From positions 107,203 through 171,202 of the forward strand of contig NZ_JAGTJJ010000023.1 in the NCBI RefSeq assembly GCF_028435365.1: a stretch of DNA of 64,000 nt, given 5' to 3'. This DNA comes from Polyangium jinanense. Its GTDB lineage: Bacteria > Myxococcota > Polyangia > Polyangiales > Polyangiaceae. The notes below the pieces were generated by a model. The model saw only the letters and a list, made by a program, of their open reading frames with translations. It was not told the DNA's origin and searched no databases. Positions 19,503 to 28,900 of the stretch are shown here, piece after piece (the stretch's first letter is position 1; each line of letters opens with the position of its first letter). The position numbers and the translations under genes are program-made.

Positions 19503-21080
19503 ATGACCTCGCACCGTGCGCTCTCACCCTCGTCGAATGCTCGCCTTTGGGGCAACGGTGCCGCCCTGATGCTCGTGGGCGCTGCTGTGCGGTTTCTTCG
19601 GCTTGCGTTTCCGCTGCTCTTCGCTGTTTGCGTCTCGGTATGGCTCGTCGGGTGCGGGGCGGCGGGCGTGCGCGCGGAGGGATGGGCGCAGGAGCTCCAG
19701 GGCAAGAGCTTGTTTCGCGTCTGCCGGCGTCATCCCCGCGTCGGCCCGCATGCGCGCTACTGGTACGAGCTCGGGGACGGAGTGCATCGACCGGCGTTCG
19801 AACCGCTCGAAAAGCTCCTGGAAAACCCTTCGGTCAAGGCCGTCTTCATCCATGACCCCCACGCGCCGCCCGAGAGCCGGAGGCTTTTGGGGCTCGCGTA
19901 TCAGGATCTGCCCTGCGACAAGCCGCCGCCGCCGCCGCCGCCGCCGGAGAAAATTGCGGCGGAAGAGCCGGAAGCCGGGCCGGCCAAGGGCACCACGGTC
20001 CGAACCGTGACGCGGACGTCGGCGATGAGGCCCTGCGACAGGCCGGGAAACAGGCCACCGGATCAGCGCTTCCTCGGGCAAACGGCGCCCACGCCCGCTC
20101 CGATGCCTGGGACGAGGGTGCCGTGTCCGCCGCCTCCGCCCGGGAAGACATACGAAGAACAGAAAGTCAACCTGGCGCGGAGGGACGCCGAGGAGGAGGC
20201 GAGGCGCACGGGGGAGCGGATCGGGCGCGAGTGGGGGGCGACGCTCGGCAAGGCGGCTGGAGTGAAGGACTCCATCGACGTCACGTATTTAGGAAACTTC
20301 GATTATGACATTCGGGACAAACCTGATGCCGAAGTCTTCGAAGTCATCCGGACCAATCTTGCCAAACAACTCGATGCAATCCCTGACCTGCCGACATACG
20401 ACGACGAGCGGCTCGCCACGATCGCCTGGGAGGGCTTCCTCAAGGGGTATGGGCGAGGCTGGGCGGACGCCGAGCTGAAATTCGCGATCGTGAACGCCCT
20501 GGCGGACACCTTGTTGATGGTCGCCTCCGGGGGAGCGGCGGCCCTGGAGACCGTGGGGGCGAGGGTGCTGCGGGGCGCCCAGCAGAGGCTTCGAAGTATG
20601 CCGGTGTTCCTGCCGAGCGCGGCGGGCGGACCGGGCGGGTTCTTGCGGCGGCCGAAGCTGCCGAGTCCGCCGGCCGCGAGCACGCCGAAGGCAGTGGCAC
20701 CGCCCAGCGCGACGACAGTCACGACGACGACGAAGCCGGTCAGGGCGCCGAACGGCGCGGCGGGGCAGGCGGGGGCGCCGAAAATTCGGAACCAGCACCT
20801 CGCGGGCAAGAACCACCCCAAGACCGGGGTGCCCTTCGATGCCGAGGGGTATCCGGATTTCAAGGCTGCTGGCGTCGTAAAAAGGGAGGTAAAGATCACC
20901 CAGACGGGGGACCGGCCTCATGATTACCGGCTCGCGAATGAGGCAGCGGGAGAGAAAGTAACGCCCAAAGACCATACGTGGCACCATCACCAGGACGGGA
21001 AGACGATGCAGCTCGTGCCCACACAAATTCATGCGGACACAGGACATACCGGCGGGGTCGCAACGAAGGGGAGACCATGA
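19503..21080 (+). CDS. SitA-like lipoprotein toxin with C-terminal WHH/colicin-DNase-type nuclease domain, 525 aa
   Basis: Likely polymorphic toxin. Hydrophobic signal segment ~20-48 ends in the lipobox LVGC (Cys51), so the protein should be lipidated. It then has a globular region, two Pro-rich stretches (eight consecutive Pro in the first), a helical region with a hydrophobic patch (LADTLLMVASGGAAALETVG), a second Pro/Ala/Thr linker and a final ~95-residue domain with HLAGKNHPKTGVPFD, DYRLANEAAG and TWHHHQDGKTMQLVP followed by HADTGHTGG. The last motifs match HNH/ENDO VII-type nucleases with the WHH signature. A SUKH-type immunity gene starts one base after the stop. In Myxococcus, SitA lipoprotein toxins with variable C-terminal domains move between cells by TraA-dependent outer membrane exchange; the architecture fits, but the assignment is inference. 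GGGAGG eight bases before the ATG supports the start. Confidence 0.75.
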   Translation: MTSHRALSPSSNARLWGNGAALMLVGAAVRFLRLAFPLLFAVCVSVWLVGCGAAGVRAEGWAQELQGKSLFRVCRRHPRVGPHARYWYELGDGVHRPAFEPLEKLLENPSVKAVFIHDPHAPPESRRLLGLAYQDLPCDKPPPPPPPPEKIAAEEPEAGPAKGTTVRTVTRTSAMRPCDRPGNRPPDQRFLGQTAPTPAPMPGTRVPCPPPPPGKTYEEQKVNLARRDAEEEARRTGERIGREWGATLGKAAGVKDSIDVTYLGNFDYDIRDKPDAEVFEVIRTNLAKQLDAIPDLPTYDDERLATIAWEGFLKGYGRGWADAELKFAIVNALADTLLMVASGGAAALETVGARVLRGAQQRLRSMPVFLPSAAGGPGGFLRRPKLPSPPAASTPKAVAPPSATTVTTTTKPVRAPNGAAGQAGAPKIRNQHLAGKNHPKTGVPFDAEGYPDFKAAGVVKREVKITQTGDRPHDYRLANEAAGEKVTPKDHTWHHHQDGKTMQLVPTQIHADTGHTGGVATKGRP

Positions 21081-21081
21081 C

Positions 21082-21600
21082 ATGGAAATCACAGACCGCG
21101 GAGAACCTTTGAGCGAGCAGGCCCTCCGAGAGTTGGAGGAGAAGCTCGGCGTGCGCCTGCCCGAACCCTATCGCCGGTTTTTGCAAGAGTACAATGGAGG
21201 CCGGCCAGACCCGGACATACTCGACATCGCCGGAGCCCCCTTCAAGGGCGCGGACGTCCACGTATTCTTTGGCCTAGGACGAGAGTACGAATCCGAGGAT
21301 CTCTTGTGGAACAATGAGGACTGGAAGCGGCCCAGCTTGGGCAATGATGTCCTCGCAATCGCGTGTGATTCAGGCGGAAGCCTCTTCGGCATCGTCACCG
21401 AGGGGGAGCAGCGAGGCCGCGTGTACTATTTCGACTACTATGCGGACTGGGAGCCCTACTTCGTCGCCAGCGACTTCGACGCGTTCCTCCAGAAACTGCG
21501 AGCGTGGACGCCCGAGGAGCTAGCCGAGATCAAAAAGCTCGCGGCGGAGAACGCGGCGGCGAACGCCGCGGAGCTTGACCCCGACAAACCTGCCGAGTAG
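21082..21600 (+). CDS. SUKH / SMI1-KNR4 family immunity protein, 172 aa
   Basis: Cytoplasmic protein with the SUKH fold signature near its start: LSEQALRELEEKLGVRLPEPYRRFLQEYNGGRP, then strand-rich sequence (VHVFFGLG, DVLAIACDSGGSLFGIV, GRVYYFDYY) and a final Asp-rich helix (SDFDAFLQKLRAW). SUKH proteins are broad immunity factors that bind and neutralise nuclease toxins, and this gene begins one base after the WHH-nuclease gene, the standard toxin-immunity order. I chose the ATG at 21082, preceded by AAGGGGAG at good spacing; an earlier in-frame ATG lies inside the toxin's last codons. By eye the gene is less GC-biased than its neighbours (ACAATGAGGACTGG-type stretches), consistent with mobility of the pair. 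Confidence 0.8.
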   Translation: MEITDRGEPLSEQALRELEEKLGVRLPEPYRRFLQEYNGGRPDPDILDIAGAPFKGADVHVFFGLGREYESEDLLWNNEDWKRPSLGNDVLAIACDSGGSLFGIVTEGEQRGRVYYFDYYADWEPYFVASDFDAFLQKLRAWTPEELAEIKKLAAENAAANAAELDPDKPAE

Positions 21601-21616
21601 GATTCGCGGCAGAGAC

Positions 21617-22300
21617 ATGGACGACCAACTCGACCTCGGTCCGGCGTACGCGCCGTCCGCCGCGTCGCCGCCCGCCGCGCCCCTCCCCAGCGTGGTCGCG
21701 CCCTACGAAAGGGTGGTGATGTTCTCTTTCCCGGTCGGCGTCGTGGTCGGGCTGGTTGTAGGCTCTGTGGAGTATCTCCGGTTCGCCTACGCGCTGAGCT
21801 TCTTCGATCCGGACAAGCTCCTCCCGTATTTCACGGGCATCGCCGTGCTCCGCGTGATAGGCCCCTCCAGCGCCATGATCGCCGCATCGATCACGGCGGT
21901 CCTCGTCCTTCATCGCGCCGGGCGCAGGGCAAGCGGACCCATCGAGATCGATCACGCGCGCGTGCTCCTCGTCCTGGCGGCGCTCCCACATCTCACGGTC
22001 GTGACGATGCCATTCTGCGTCCTCGGCGCCCTGCTGGTGTGGCTTGCAAGAACCGCGGGAGCCGTGACCGTGTTTTTGAAAGCCATGCTCGACGTCGGGG
22101 TGATATGGACCCATTTCGCTTTCGGCCTGGCCTTCACCGCGCTCTGCGGGCTTTGGCTCACGTACCTGCTCCGCATCGGGGCAAACTGGCTCACCACGAA
22201 GAAGCACGGCCTCGCCCTGAAGCTCTTCGTCGCATTCGCCTCGCTCGCCATACCCAATGCTGTTCTACGGGCTGTCCTTTCGCTCGTGGATCCGGTTTGA
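21617..22300 (+). CDS. Multi-pass membrane protein of unknown function, 227 aa
   Basis: Short Pro/Ala-rich N-terminus followed by five or so hydrophobic helices: VMFSFPVGVVVGLVVGSV (~34-51), a weaker one near YFTGIAVLRVIGP, AASITAVLVLH, VLLVLAALPHLTVVTMPFCV, FAFGLAFTALCGLWLTYLL and a last one near LFVAFASLAIPNAVL. No domain recognised. It starts 16 bases after the immunity gene stop, so it may be transcribed with the toxin-immunity pair; whether it is a second immunity factor, a delivery partner or unrelated cannot be told. The ATG at 21617 (MDDQLDL) is chosen because upstream in-frame codons overlap the immunity gene; its ribosome site is weak. Confidence 0.65.
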   Translation: MDDQLDLGPAYAPSAASPPAAPLPSVVAPYERVVMFSFPVGVVVGLVVGSVEYLRFAYALSFFDPDKLLPYFTGIAVLRVIGPSSAMIAASITAVLVLHRAGRRASGPIEIDHARVLLVLAALPHLTVVTMPFCVLGALLVWLARTAGAVTVFLKAMLDVGVIWTHFAFGLAFTALCGLWLTYLLRIGANWLTTKKHGLALKLFVAFASLAIPNAVLRAVLSLVDPV

Positions 22301-22337
22301 GCCCGCTCTTCCGGTTGCACACCTCAGCTACCCAGCG

Positions 22338-22552
22338 GGTCGTCCTCAGCGAGCCGGCAGGCCGTCCTCGTCCTTCCGCAGGCCGTCGTCACCTACGCGG
22401 CAAGCCGTCCTCGTCCTTCCGTAGGCCGTTCTCATCTACGCGGCAGGCCGTCCTCACCTAACCGGAAGGCCGTCCTCACCTACCCGGCAGGCCGTCCTCG
22501 TCCTCCCGCAGGCCGTCGTCACCTACCCGGCAGGCCGTCCTCAGCCTCCGAG
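22338..22552. repeat. Imperfect tandem repeat, alternating 21- and 22-bp units
   Basis: About ten head-to-tail units each beginning GGCCGTCCTC (variants GGCCGTCGTC, AGCCGTCCTC, GGCCGTTCTC), with unit starts at 22338, 22360, 22381, 22403, 22424, 22446, 22468, 22490, 22511 and 22533. Two subtypes alternate: a 21-bp form ending TCCTTCCGCA and a 22-bp form ending ACCTACCCGGCA, giving a higher-order period of 43 bp over much of the array. Units are contiguous without spacers, so it is not CRISPR. The period is not a multiple of three, so it is not a peptide repeat. The rest of the gene-free stretch 22301-22693 shows nothing else except the ribosome site before 22694. Confidence 0.85.
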
Positions 22553-22693
22553 AGCCTGGCCTCAGCGAGGCAAAAGCCCATCCTCGTCCTCCCGCACCCC
22601 GTCCTCAACCTCCGCCCCTGACGAGATCGTGCTGCCCCTGAAGGAAATATCCGGCGCCAGCGTCTCTCGCGCACCCCGAACCGGAGGTGCTCG

Positions 22694-23194
22694 ATGACGA
22701 CGGATACGTTCTCTCCTTATGCTGGCCCTTATGATGTGACCCTCGCTGACGTGAAGGAAGATCTCGTCGATCTCCCAGCCGGATCCTCCAAGGGCTTCCG
22801 TGGCGTGCAGCCTGGCATCGAGGACGTCGTCGACGAGCTTGCCGGCGCCATTCCCGTGTTCGGCGATGCCGCGGGGATCCCCGCGAAGGTCTACGAGCGC
22901 TTCACCGTCGAGACGATGAGCATCGACGCCCTCACCAGGAAGGAGGCGCTCCTCGAAAAGATGCTCGAGGCCACCCGCGAGTCGAGGCGCCTCAAGGTCC
23001 ACCAGCGCGAGAACACCATCGCCCAGATGGTCGACATCGCCAAGTCCACCGCCCAGCGCACCCGCAACAAGGGCATCCTCGCGCCCTTCGAGAAGACCGT
23101 CCGCTACAACGCCCAGACCGCGCTCAAGGCCGTGAAGACCCGCCGCAAGAACGAAGCCGCGAAAGCCGCGGCCACGTCAAGCCTCGAAAAGTAG
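22694..23194 (+). CDS. Hypothetical helical protein, 166 aa
   Basis: No family recognised. The start is well supported: GGAGGTG five bases before the ATG. The N-terminal third is mixed and includes a short apolar stretch (DELAGAIPVFGDAAGIP) too weak for a membrane helix; from about residue 75 it becomes charged and helical, finishing in a strongly basic tail (RTRNK, KAVKTRRKNEAAK). The basic C-terminus could bind nucleic acid or an acidic partner. It sits between the repeat tract and the T6SS operon with gaps on both sides, so it is probably its own transcription unit. Coding character by third-position GC looks genuine. Confidence 0.6.
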   Translation: MTTDTFSPYAGPYDVTLADVKEDLVDLPAGSSKGFRGVQPGIEDVVDELAGAIPVFGDAAGIPAKVYERFTVETMSIDALTRKEALLEKMLEATRESRRLKVHQRENTIAQMVDIAKSTAQRTRNKGILAPFEKTVRYNAQTALKAVKTRRKNEAAKAAATSSLEK

Positions 23195-23316
23195 CCCTTC
23201 GTTCGACGCTCGGGGGCTACGCGCGGGCAAGCCGAGCTACGCCCCCAAACCCCCGCCCCCTCCTCGGCCATCCCACAGCCGTCCCCCCTAACCCATCGAT
23301 TCCGCTCTCCTCTGTA

Positions 23317-23340
23317 GTCTACCTTCGCGAGTTTGTAGAC
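23317..23340. promoter_or_regulatory. Operator-like inverted repeat upstream of the T6SS operon
   Basis: Arms GTCTAC (23317-23322) and GTAGAC (23335-23340) are exact complements, 12 bases apart, about 37 bases before the tssJ ATG. A TATACG hexamer at 23365-23370 lies very close to the ATG and could serve as a -10 for a nearly leaderless message, but no good -35 was found. No convincing sigma-54 (GG-N10-GC) site is present in this gap (23195-23376). Confidence 0.25.
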
Positions 23341-23376
23341 CCGTCCCGCACGATCGCTCTACCCTATACGACACTC

Positions 23377-23874
23377 ATGGGCTCGTGTAGGCACGCTCGG
23401 GGCGGAGCGAGGGGCAGGGCGCGATGGATCGCAGCGCTTGCCCTGGTCTTGCCTTTGGGCCTCGGGTGCTCCTCGGGTCCCCCGCCGACCCGCTTTCTCG
23501 TCGAGGTCGCAATCACCGCCAAGGCGAACCGGAATTCGCCCGTCCCCATGACCCTCGTCGCGGTCCAGGACGCGAAGCTCTTCGACCAGATCATCAAGCT
23601 CACCGCCAAGCAGTGGTACGAGCAGCGCGAGCAGATGCGCCGGGATTTCCCGAGCGGCACCGCGTTCACCGAGTGGGATTGGGAATTCGTCCCGGGCCAG
23701 GCCCCACCGCCCATGGTCGTCGAGGTCGACGGCAAGGCCCTCGGCGCCGTCATCTTTGCAAACTACCGCTCGCCCGGCGATCATCGCTTTCGTATTGGCC
23801 CGCAACGCCGGATGCGGGTCGACCTCGGCGACGACGACCTCGTCGTGAGCCCCCTCGATGCTCCGGAGGATTGA
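23377..23874 (+). CDS. tssJ: T6SS outer-membrane lipoprotein TssJ, 165 aa
   Basis: Short basic N-terminus, hydrophobic core and lipobox LGLGC (Cys ~31) mark a lipoprotein. The mature part is a small beta-rich domain (RFLVEVAITAKANRN, VPMTLVAVQD) with a helical insertion (KLTAKQWYEQREQMRRDFP) and a closing MRVDLGDDDLVV strand. Size, lipidation and the position directly before tssK fit TssJ (SciN), which anchors the periplasmic part of TssM to the outer membrane. Sequence similarity to classical TssJ is modest, so the call leans on context. First gene of the operon; stop codon one base before the tssK ATG. Confidence 0.75.
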   Translation: MGSCRHARGGARGRARWIAALALVLPLGLGCSSGPPPTRFLVEVAITAKANRNSPVPMTLVAVQDAKLFDQIIKLTAKQWYEQREQMRRDFPSGTAFTEWDWEFVPGQAPPPMVVEVDGKALGAVIFANYRSPGDHRFRIGPQRRMRVDLGDDDLVVSPLDAPED

Positions 23875-23875
23875 C

Positions 23876-25204
23876 ATGCGCGCCGACGACATTCCCCTCG
23901 CGATTCAATGGCACGACGGGATGCTCCTGTCGCCGCAGCACTTCCAGGAAGCCGATCGCAGGTCCGAACGCCTGCTCGCCTATCACCTCGGACAAGCCGC
24001 GCCGTATCACCACGGCATCGCCACGTTGAAGCTCGCCGAAGGCACACTCGGCAGCGGCCTTCTCCGCGTCCAGCAGGTCGAAGCCATCATGCCCGATGGC
24101 ACCCTCGTCCATCACGCCGGCGGCAAACACGACCTCTCCGTCGACCTCCGCCCCCAGGCCGCGCTCGTCCGCGACGCACCCGCCACCGTCTTCCTCGCCG
24201 TCCCGCGCGCGCAGGCCGCCGTCTCCGCCTCCGCCGCGGACCTCGCGCGCCACCGCTCCGCCGAAGGCGCGGCCGTCGTCGACGAACACACCGGCGAAGA
24301 TCCCCTCGAGATCCCGCGCATCGCCCCGAGCGTCCGCCTCCTCGTCGCGGCCGAACCTCCGCCGCGCCTCGTCTGTTTGCCCATCGCGCGCGTTCGCCTC
24401 GAAGGCGAGGCGTTCGTCGCGACCGACTACATCCCGCCGACCCTCGGCGTCGCCCCGGGCTCGCCCCTCGACGAGATGTGTCAACGCCTTGCCGGTCGCC
24501 TCCGTGAGAAGGCCATGCGCCTCGCCGAGAAGGCGAACTTCCTCTCACGCACCACCGATCGCGAGCTCATCGGCGAGATCCGCCGTCAGATCCAGTGCCT
24601 CGTCGCCGCGCTCCCTCCCTTCGAGGCCGTCCTCTACTCCGAGCGCCCGCATCCGTTCTCCCTGTTCGTCACGCTCACGGGCCTCGTCGGCCAGATCTCC
24701 TCGCTCGCGCGCACGCCCGTGCCGCCGCTCCTGCCGAGGTACCGGCACGACGACCTCCGCGCGACCTTCGAGAATGCCCGCGATCACATCTTCCGCATGG
24801 TCGACGAGGGCATCATCGAGTCGTTCACGGCCTATCCGTTCGACCTCAAAGAGGGCAAGTACAACGTCCTCTTCCAGCGCGAGTTCCGCACGCGCGCCGT
24901 CGTCATCGCCGTCCGCGCGCCGCGCGGCGTGCGCGAGGATCAGCTCCTCAACTGGATGAACGGCGCGCTCATCGGCGCCCCGGGGCGCCTGCGCACCATG
25001 CAGGAGAGCCGCATCCTCGGCGCTGGCAGGAAGCGCGTCGAGCGCCACGGCGACCTCGTCGCCACGCCCGGCACCTTGCTCTTCGAGCTCGAAGAGCAGA
25101 GCGTCTACCTCGACCCGGGCGAGCCGCTCACCTTGTGCAACACGGCCGATCCGACGGGCCAGAGCGGGCCGTCCGAGGCGGTCCTCTACGTGAAGAGCGG
25201 GTAG
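23876..25204 (+). CDS. tssK: T6SS baseplate subunit TssK, 442 aa
   Basis: Clear TssK/ImpJ family: the N-terminal signature PLAIQWHDGMLLSPQHFQ is the family hallmark, followed by the shell domains and a C-terminal head (QSVYLDPGEPLTLCN). TssK is a trimer that joins the baseplate to the cytoplasmic part of the TssJLM membrane complex. Length is normal. The ATG at 23876 follows GGAGG inside the end of tssJ and comes one base after its stop; a start six codons upstream is possible in frame but lacks the site. Seven bases separate it from tssL. Confidence 0.95.
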   Translation: MRADDIPLAIQWHDGMLLSPQHFQEADRRSERLLAYHLGQAAPYHHGIATLKLAEGTLGSGLLRVQQVEAIMPDGTLVHHAGGKHDLSVDLRPQAALVRDAPATVFLAVPRAQAAVSASAADLARHRSAEGAAVVDEHTGEDPLEIPRIAPSVRLLVAAEPPPRLVCLPIARVRLEGEAFVATDYIPPTLGVAPGSPLDEMCQRLAGRLREKAMRLAEKANFLSRTTDRELIGEIRRQIQCLVAALPPFEAVLYSERPHPFSLFVTLTGLVGQISSLARTPVPPLLPRYRHDDLRATFENARDHIFRMVDEGIIESFTAYPFDLKEGKYNVLFQREFRTRAVVIAVRAPRGVREDQLLNWMNGALIGAPGRLRTMQESRILGAGRKRVERHGDLVATPGTLLFELEEQSVYLDPGEPLTLCNTADPTGQSGPSEAVLYVKSG

Positions 25205-25211
25205 GGGCGCG

Positions 25212-25967
25212 ATGGCTGCTTCTCCGGGACGCTTTGCCCTCGGCCCCAAACAGGCCGCCCTGCGGGACCAGCGCGTCCTCGTCGACGCGTTCTGCAACTT
25301 CCACGCGGACGTCGTCACGCAGAAGCGCGTCGTCGTCGCCTCGGGCGGCGTCATGCCACACGACGCCGTCCAGCAGCGCCTCCTCGACGCCTTCGAACAG
25401 CAGGCCGGCAAGATCCAGAGCTCGCTCCCCGAGCACGAACGCCGCCTCTTCGAGGAGACCCGCTACGTCATGATCGCCATGGCCGACGAGGTCTTCCTCC
25501 ACCTCGACTGGTTCGGCAAAGAGTACTGGGCAGACAAACCGCTCGAATCGATCGTCTTTCAGACCCGCGACTCGGGCGATCGTTTCTTCAACCGCATCGA
25601 CGACGCCCTCAATGGACGCACCCCGGCGTCGTCGCAGCTCCTCACGGTGTACCTCACGGCCCTCGCGCTCGGCTTCCGCGGCCGGTACGCGCCCCTCGGC
25701 ACCGGCGAGCCCGAGACCTACCGCGCGCGTATCGTCGACTTCCTCGCCCGCACCGATCCCGAAATCGTCCGCGGCGAAGACCTCTGCCCCCAGGCGCACG
25801 AGCACACCGCGACCGATACACCCCAGAAGCGTTTGCCCTCCCTCTCCCGAGGCATCCTGCCGTTCCTCGTCGTCATCCTCGGCTGGATCGTCATCGGTGA
25901 GATCCTCTGGCTTTATCGCACGGCCGAGCTCGACACCGTGCTCGACCGCATCGAGGACGCCACGTGA
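25212..25967 (+). CDS. tssL: T6SS membrane-complex protein TssL (DotU/IcmH family), 251 aa
   Basis: Typical DotU-type protein: N-terminal cytoplasmic helical domain with RYVMIAMADEVFLHLDWFG and LTVYLTALALGFRGRY, then a single C-terminal membrane helix (about 214-236, GILPFLVVILGWIVIGEILW) and a short periplasmic tail. There is no C-terminal OmpA/peptidoglycan-binding extension, so wall anchoring must come from another protein. TssL works with TssM and TssJ. Its stop overlaps the tssM start as GTGA, indicating translational coupling. Confidence 0.93.
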   Translation: MAASPGRFALGPKQAALRDQRVLVDAFCNFHADVVTQKRVVVASGGVMPHDAVQQRLLDAFEQQAGKIQSSLPEHERRLFEETRYVMIAMADEVFLHLDWFGKEYWADKPLESIVFQTRDSGDRFFNRIDDALNGRTPASSQLLTVYLTALALGFRGRYAPLGTGEPETYRARIVDFLARTDPEIVRGEDLCPQAHEHTATDTPQKRLPSLSRGILPFLVVILGWIVIGEILWLYRTAELDTVLDRIEDAT

Positions 25968-28900
25968 CCGTCGGCACCCTCCTCAAGATCGTCGCCGGCC
26001 TGATCGCGCTCGCCGTCGTTGGCGTCGGGATCTACGCGTTCGTCCTCGCGCAGAAGAAGAAAGCGCAGAAGGCCGCGGAGCTCGCGAGGCAGGGCGGCGC
26101 GCCCGATCCCATCGCCGAGATCCGCGCCTCCGTAGCCAAGGCCAAAGCCGCGCTCGTCAAGAAGGTCCAGGACAAGACCGCGCGCGAGGAGATGCCGCGG
26201 TACCTCGTCCTCGGCGAACCCTCGTCCGGAAAAACCACGCTCCTCGGCGGCTCGGGCCTCAGCGTCCAGCTCATGGAGGGCGGCGATCCCGCGCCCGGCG
26301 ATACGTCGTCCGTCAACCTCTGGATGCTCGGCAAGGCCCTCCTCGTCGACGTCGCCGGCCGCCTCCTCTTCGGCGAGGGCGGCACGGCCGCGCCCGATCC
26401 GCCGTATCGCGCCCTGCTCCAGGAGCTCAAGCGCCTCCACCCCGATCGCCCCATCGACGGCATCCTGCTCACGGTCCCTTGCGCCGAGATCATGCAGACG
26501 GCGCGCTCCACGCCCGCCGAGCGCAAGCGCAAGGCCACGATCCTGCGCGCCGCCATCTCCTTGGCGCAGCAAACCCTCGGCATGAACGTCCCGGTCTACG
26601 TGATCGTCACGCAGACCGATCGCCTCGCCGGTTTCCGTAGCCTCGGCATGGAGGTCGCGCAGACCCGTCGCGACGACATCCTCGGCTGGTCGAGCCCGCA
26701 CCCGCCCTTCACCGACGGCTCCGAGGACTGGGCCTCCGAAGCGCTCGGCACCGTCCGCGATGCACTCCTCCGTTACCAGGCGCGACGCTTCGCCGGCCCC
26801 TCCGTCGTCCGCGCGCCTGACGACTTTTTCCTGTTCCCGAGCGAGATCGAGGCGCTCACCGACGGCCTGCAAACCTACGTCGACCCCGTCTTTCTCGAAG
26901 GCGCCGGCCAGGACACGCTCACCCTCCGCGGCATCTACTTTTGCGGCCTCGCCGATCCGCCCGGTCCTCCGCAGCTCACGGCCCCGGGCGCCACGCCCGC
27001 CGCGCTCGCGCCCCCGCCCGCGGCCGCGGCTGGGTCGGGCAAGGTCCTCTTCTCGAAGGACCTCTTCGAGCACAAAGTGTTTGCCGAGCGGAACCTCGGC
27101 CAGCCCGCGGCCGCCGCGCTCCGGAGCCGACGGCGTATCAACCTCGCGCTCCAGATCGTGGCGTGTTGCCTCGGCGGCGCCTTCCTCGCGGCCCTCTGGA
27201 TCGACGCCTCGCGCCTCGAACGCCGCACGAACGCGCTGATGCCGTTCCTCCGCGACGTGCAGAGCAACGTCCTTTCGGCGAAGAGCGAGGCCCCGGGCAC
27301 CGAGGCGAACTTCGACGCCAAAAAGCTCCGCGCCAAGGCCCTGATCGAAAAACTCGAAACGATCGAAGAGTCGGGCCGCCTCCGCTCCCCGCTGAATCCT
27401 TCTTCCTGGTGGGGCCGCCTCGATCGCCGCGTCGATCAGGCGTTCGTCGTGGCCCTCGAGAGTGTCCTCGTCGACACCTTCCGCGCCGGCCTCAACGAGG
27501 AGGCCGCGCACCTCTTGCGCCCGCTCCCGCCGCAGCCCCCGCCCGACGCGTTTTTCCCCCTCAGCGTCGAGAAGAGCCAGGAGTACATCAACCTCGAGAC
27601 GTGGCTGCGCGAGCTCACCGCGTTCGAGGCCCACGTCGCGCGCCACGACGGCCTGCTCGGCGAGTTGCCCAAGGACGCCACGCCCGACGCCCGCATGCAG
27701 AGCGTCGCCGACCTCTCGGATTACCTGCTCGGCTACAAGACCTCGCCCACGATCGCGGTCGACTACTACCGCAACGCCCTCACGCGCGGCGCGCGCCGTC
27801 AGCCCTTTGACGTCGCCCCGCGCCGCGATCCGGCCCGCGAGAAGGCCACGGCGCTCTTCAAGGGCCTGCAGGATCGGGTCCTCGAAGCCTACAGCGACGC
27901 CGTCGTCCGCGCCGACGTCGAGCAGCTCGTGCAGAGCCTGAAGGACCTCGAAACGAAGGGCGCCGAGTACACCGTGCAGGACCTCTGGACCTTGCGCGAC
28001 ACGATCGCCCGGGTCGAAGCGCACCTCGGCGCGCCCACGCTCTCCTGGGTCTCGGGCGAGTCGCTCCCGCCGAACGAGGGCATCGCGAACCTGCTCAAGA
28101 CCGTCAAGAATTCGCGCCTCCTCGGCCCCGACGTCGAGGCGTCCTTGCGCGGCGGCGTCGACGCGCGCCTGCTCGACCTCAAGACCTACGTCGCGAGCGC
28201 GGGCGCGCCCCTCTCCGGGCCCATCCTGGAGCGCAAGGGCGGCGTCCTGCTCATGCGCCTCTCGCCCTTCATCCTCGGGCTCAAGGCGCCCATCGACGCG
28301 CTCCGCCAGCAGACGTTCATGACGGCCGAGGAGGAGAAGACCCTCACGCCCGACGTCGATCGCTCGCGTGTCGACTGGGACGGCGAGGTGCTCAAAGAGG
28401 CCGCGCGTTTGCCCAAGGACTACGAGGCCTTCGTCCAGGGCGGCGTCCTCAAGACGGTCGATTCGCGCATCCGCAACACCATCTCCGACCTCACGGTTCG
28501 CCAGGTCAAGGCGAACACCCTCGGCGTTGTCGCCCGCGCCGCGCGGCCGGCCACGCCGCTGTCGGGGAACAACAATCGCCAGTTCGAGAACGTCCGCGCC
28601 GACGCCGCGAACCTCGGCCAGGCGATGGCGCCCATTCGCGAGATGATCGGCGCGTTCGTGCGCCTGCGCATGGACGACGCCCGCGATCGTCTGCGCGAGG
28701 TCTTGCGTGGCCAGGGCTCCGAGGTCCTCGGCCGCGGCGCCGACGTCCTGCGCGCCGAGAACCTCTACGGCCTCAAGAAGGGCGGCTTCACCTGGTGGGA
28801 TGGCAAATCGACGCCGGCGTTCGAGGCGTTCAGCGTCCCCGACGCCGGGCGTTTGTCCGAGTATGCCGCGGCCCAGCGCACCCGGGCGGCCACGCTGCAC

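Noticed and set aside
19503..21080. Nuclease-lipoprotein considered as a T6SS effector with a PAAR or Rhs part
   Set aside because: It has a lipobox and no PAAR, VgrG, Hcp or Rhs segment, so direct T6SS loading is not supported.
22338..22552. Tandem repeats considered as a CRISPR array
   Set aside because: Units are contiguous without unique spacers, and no cas gene is nearby.
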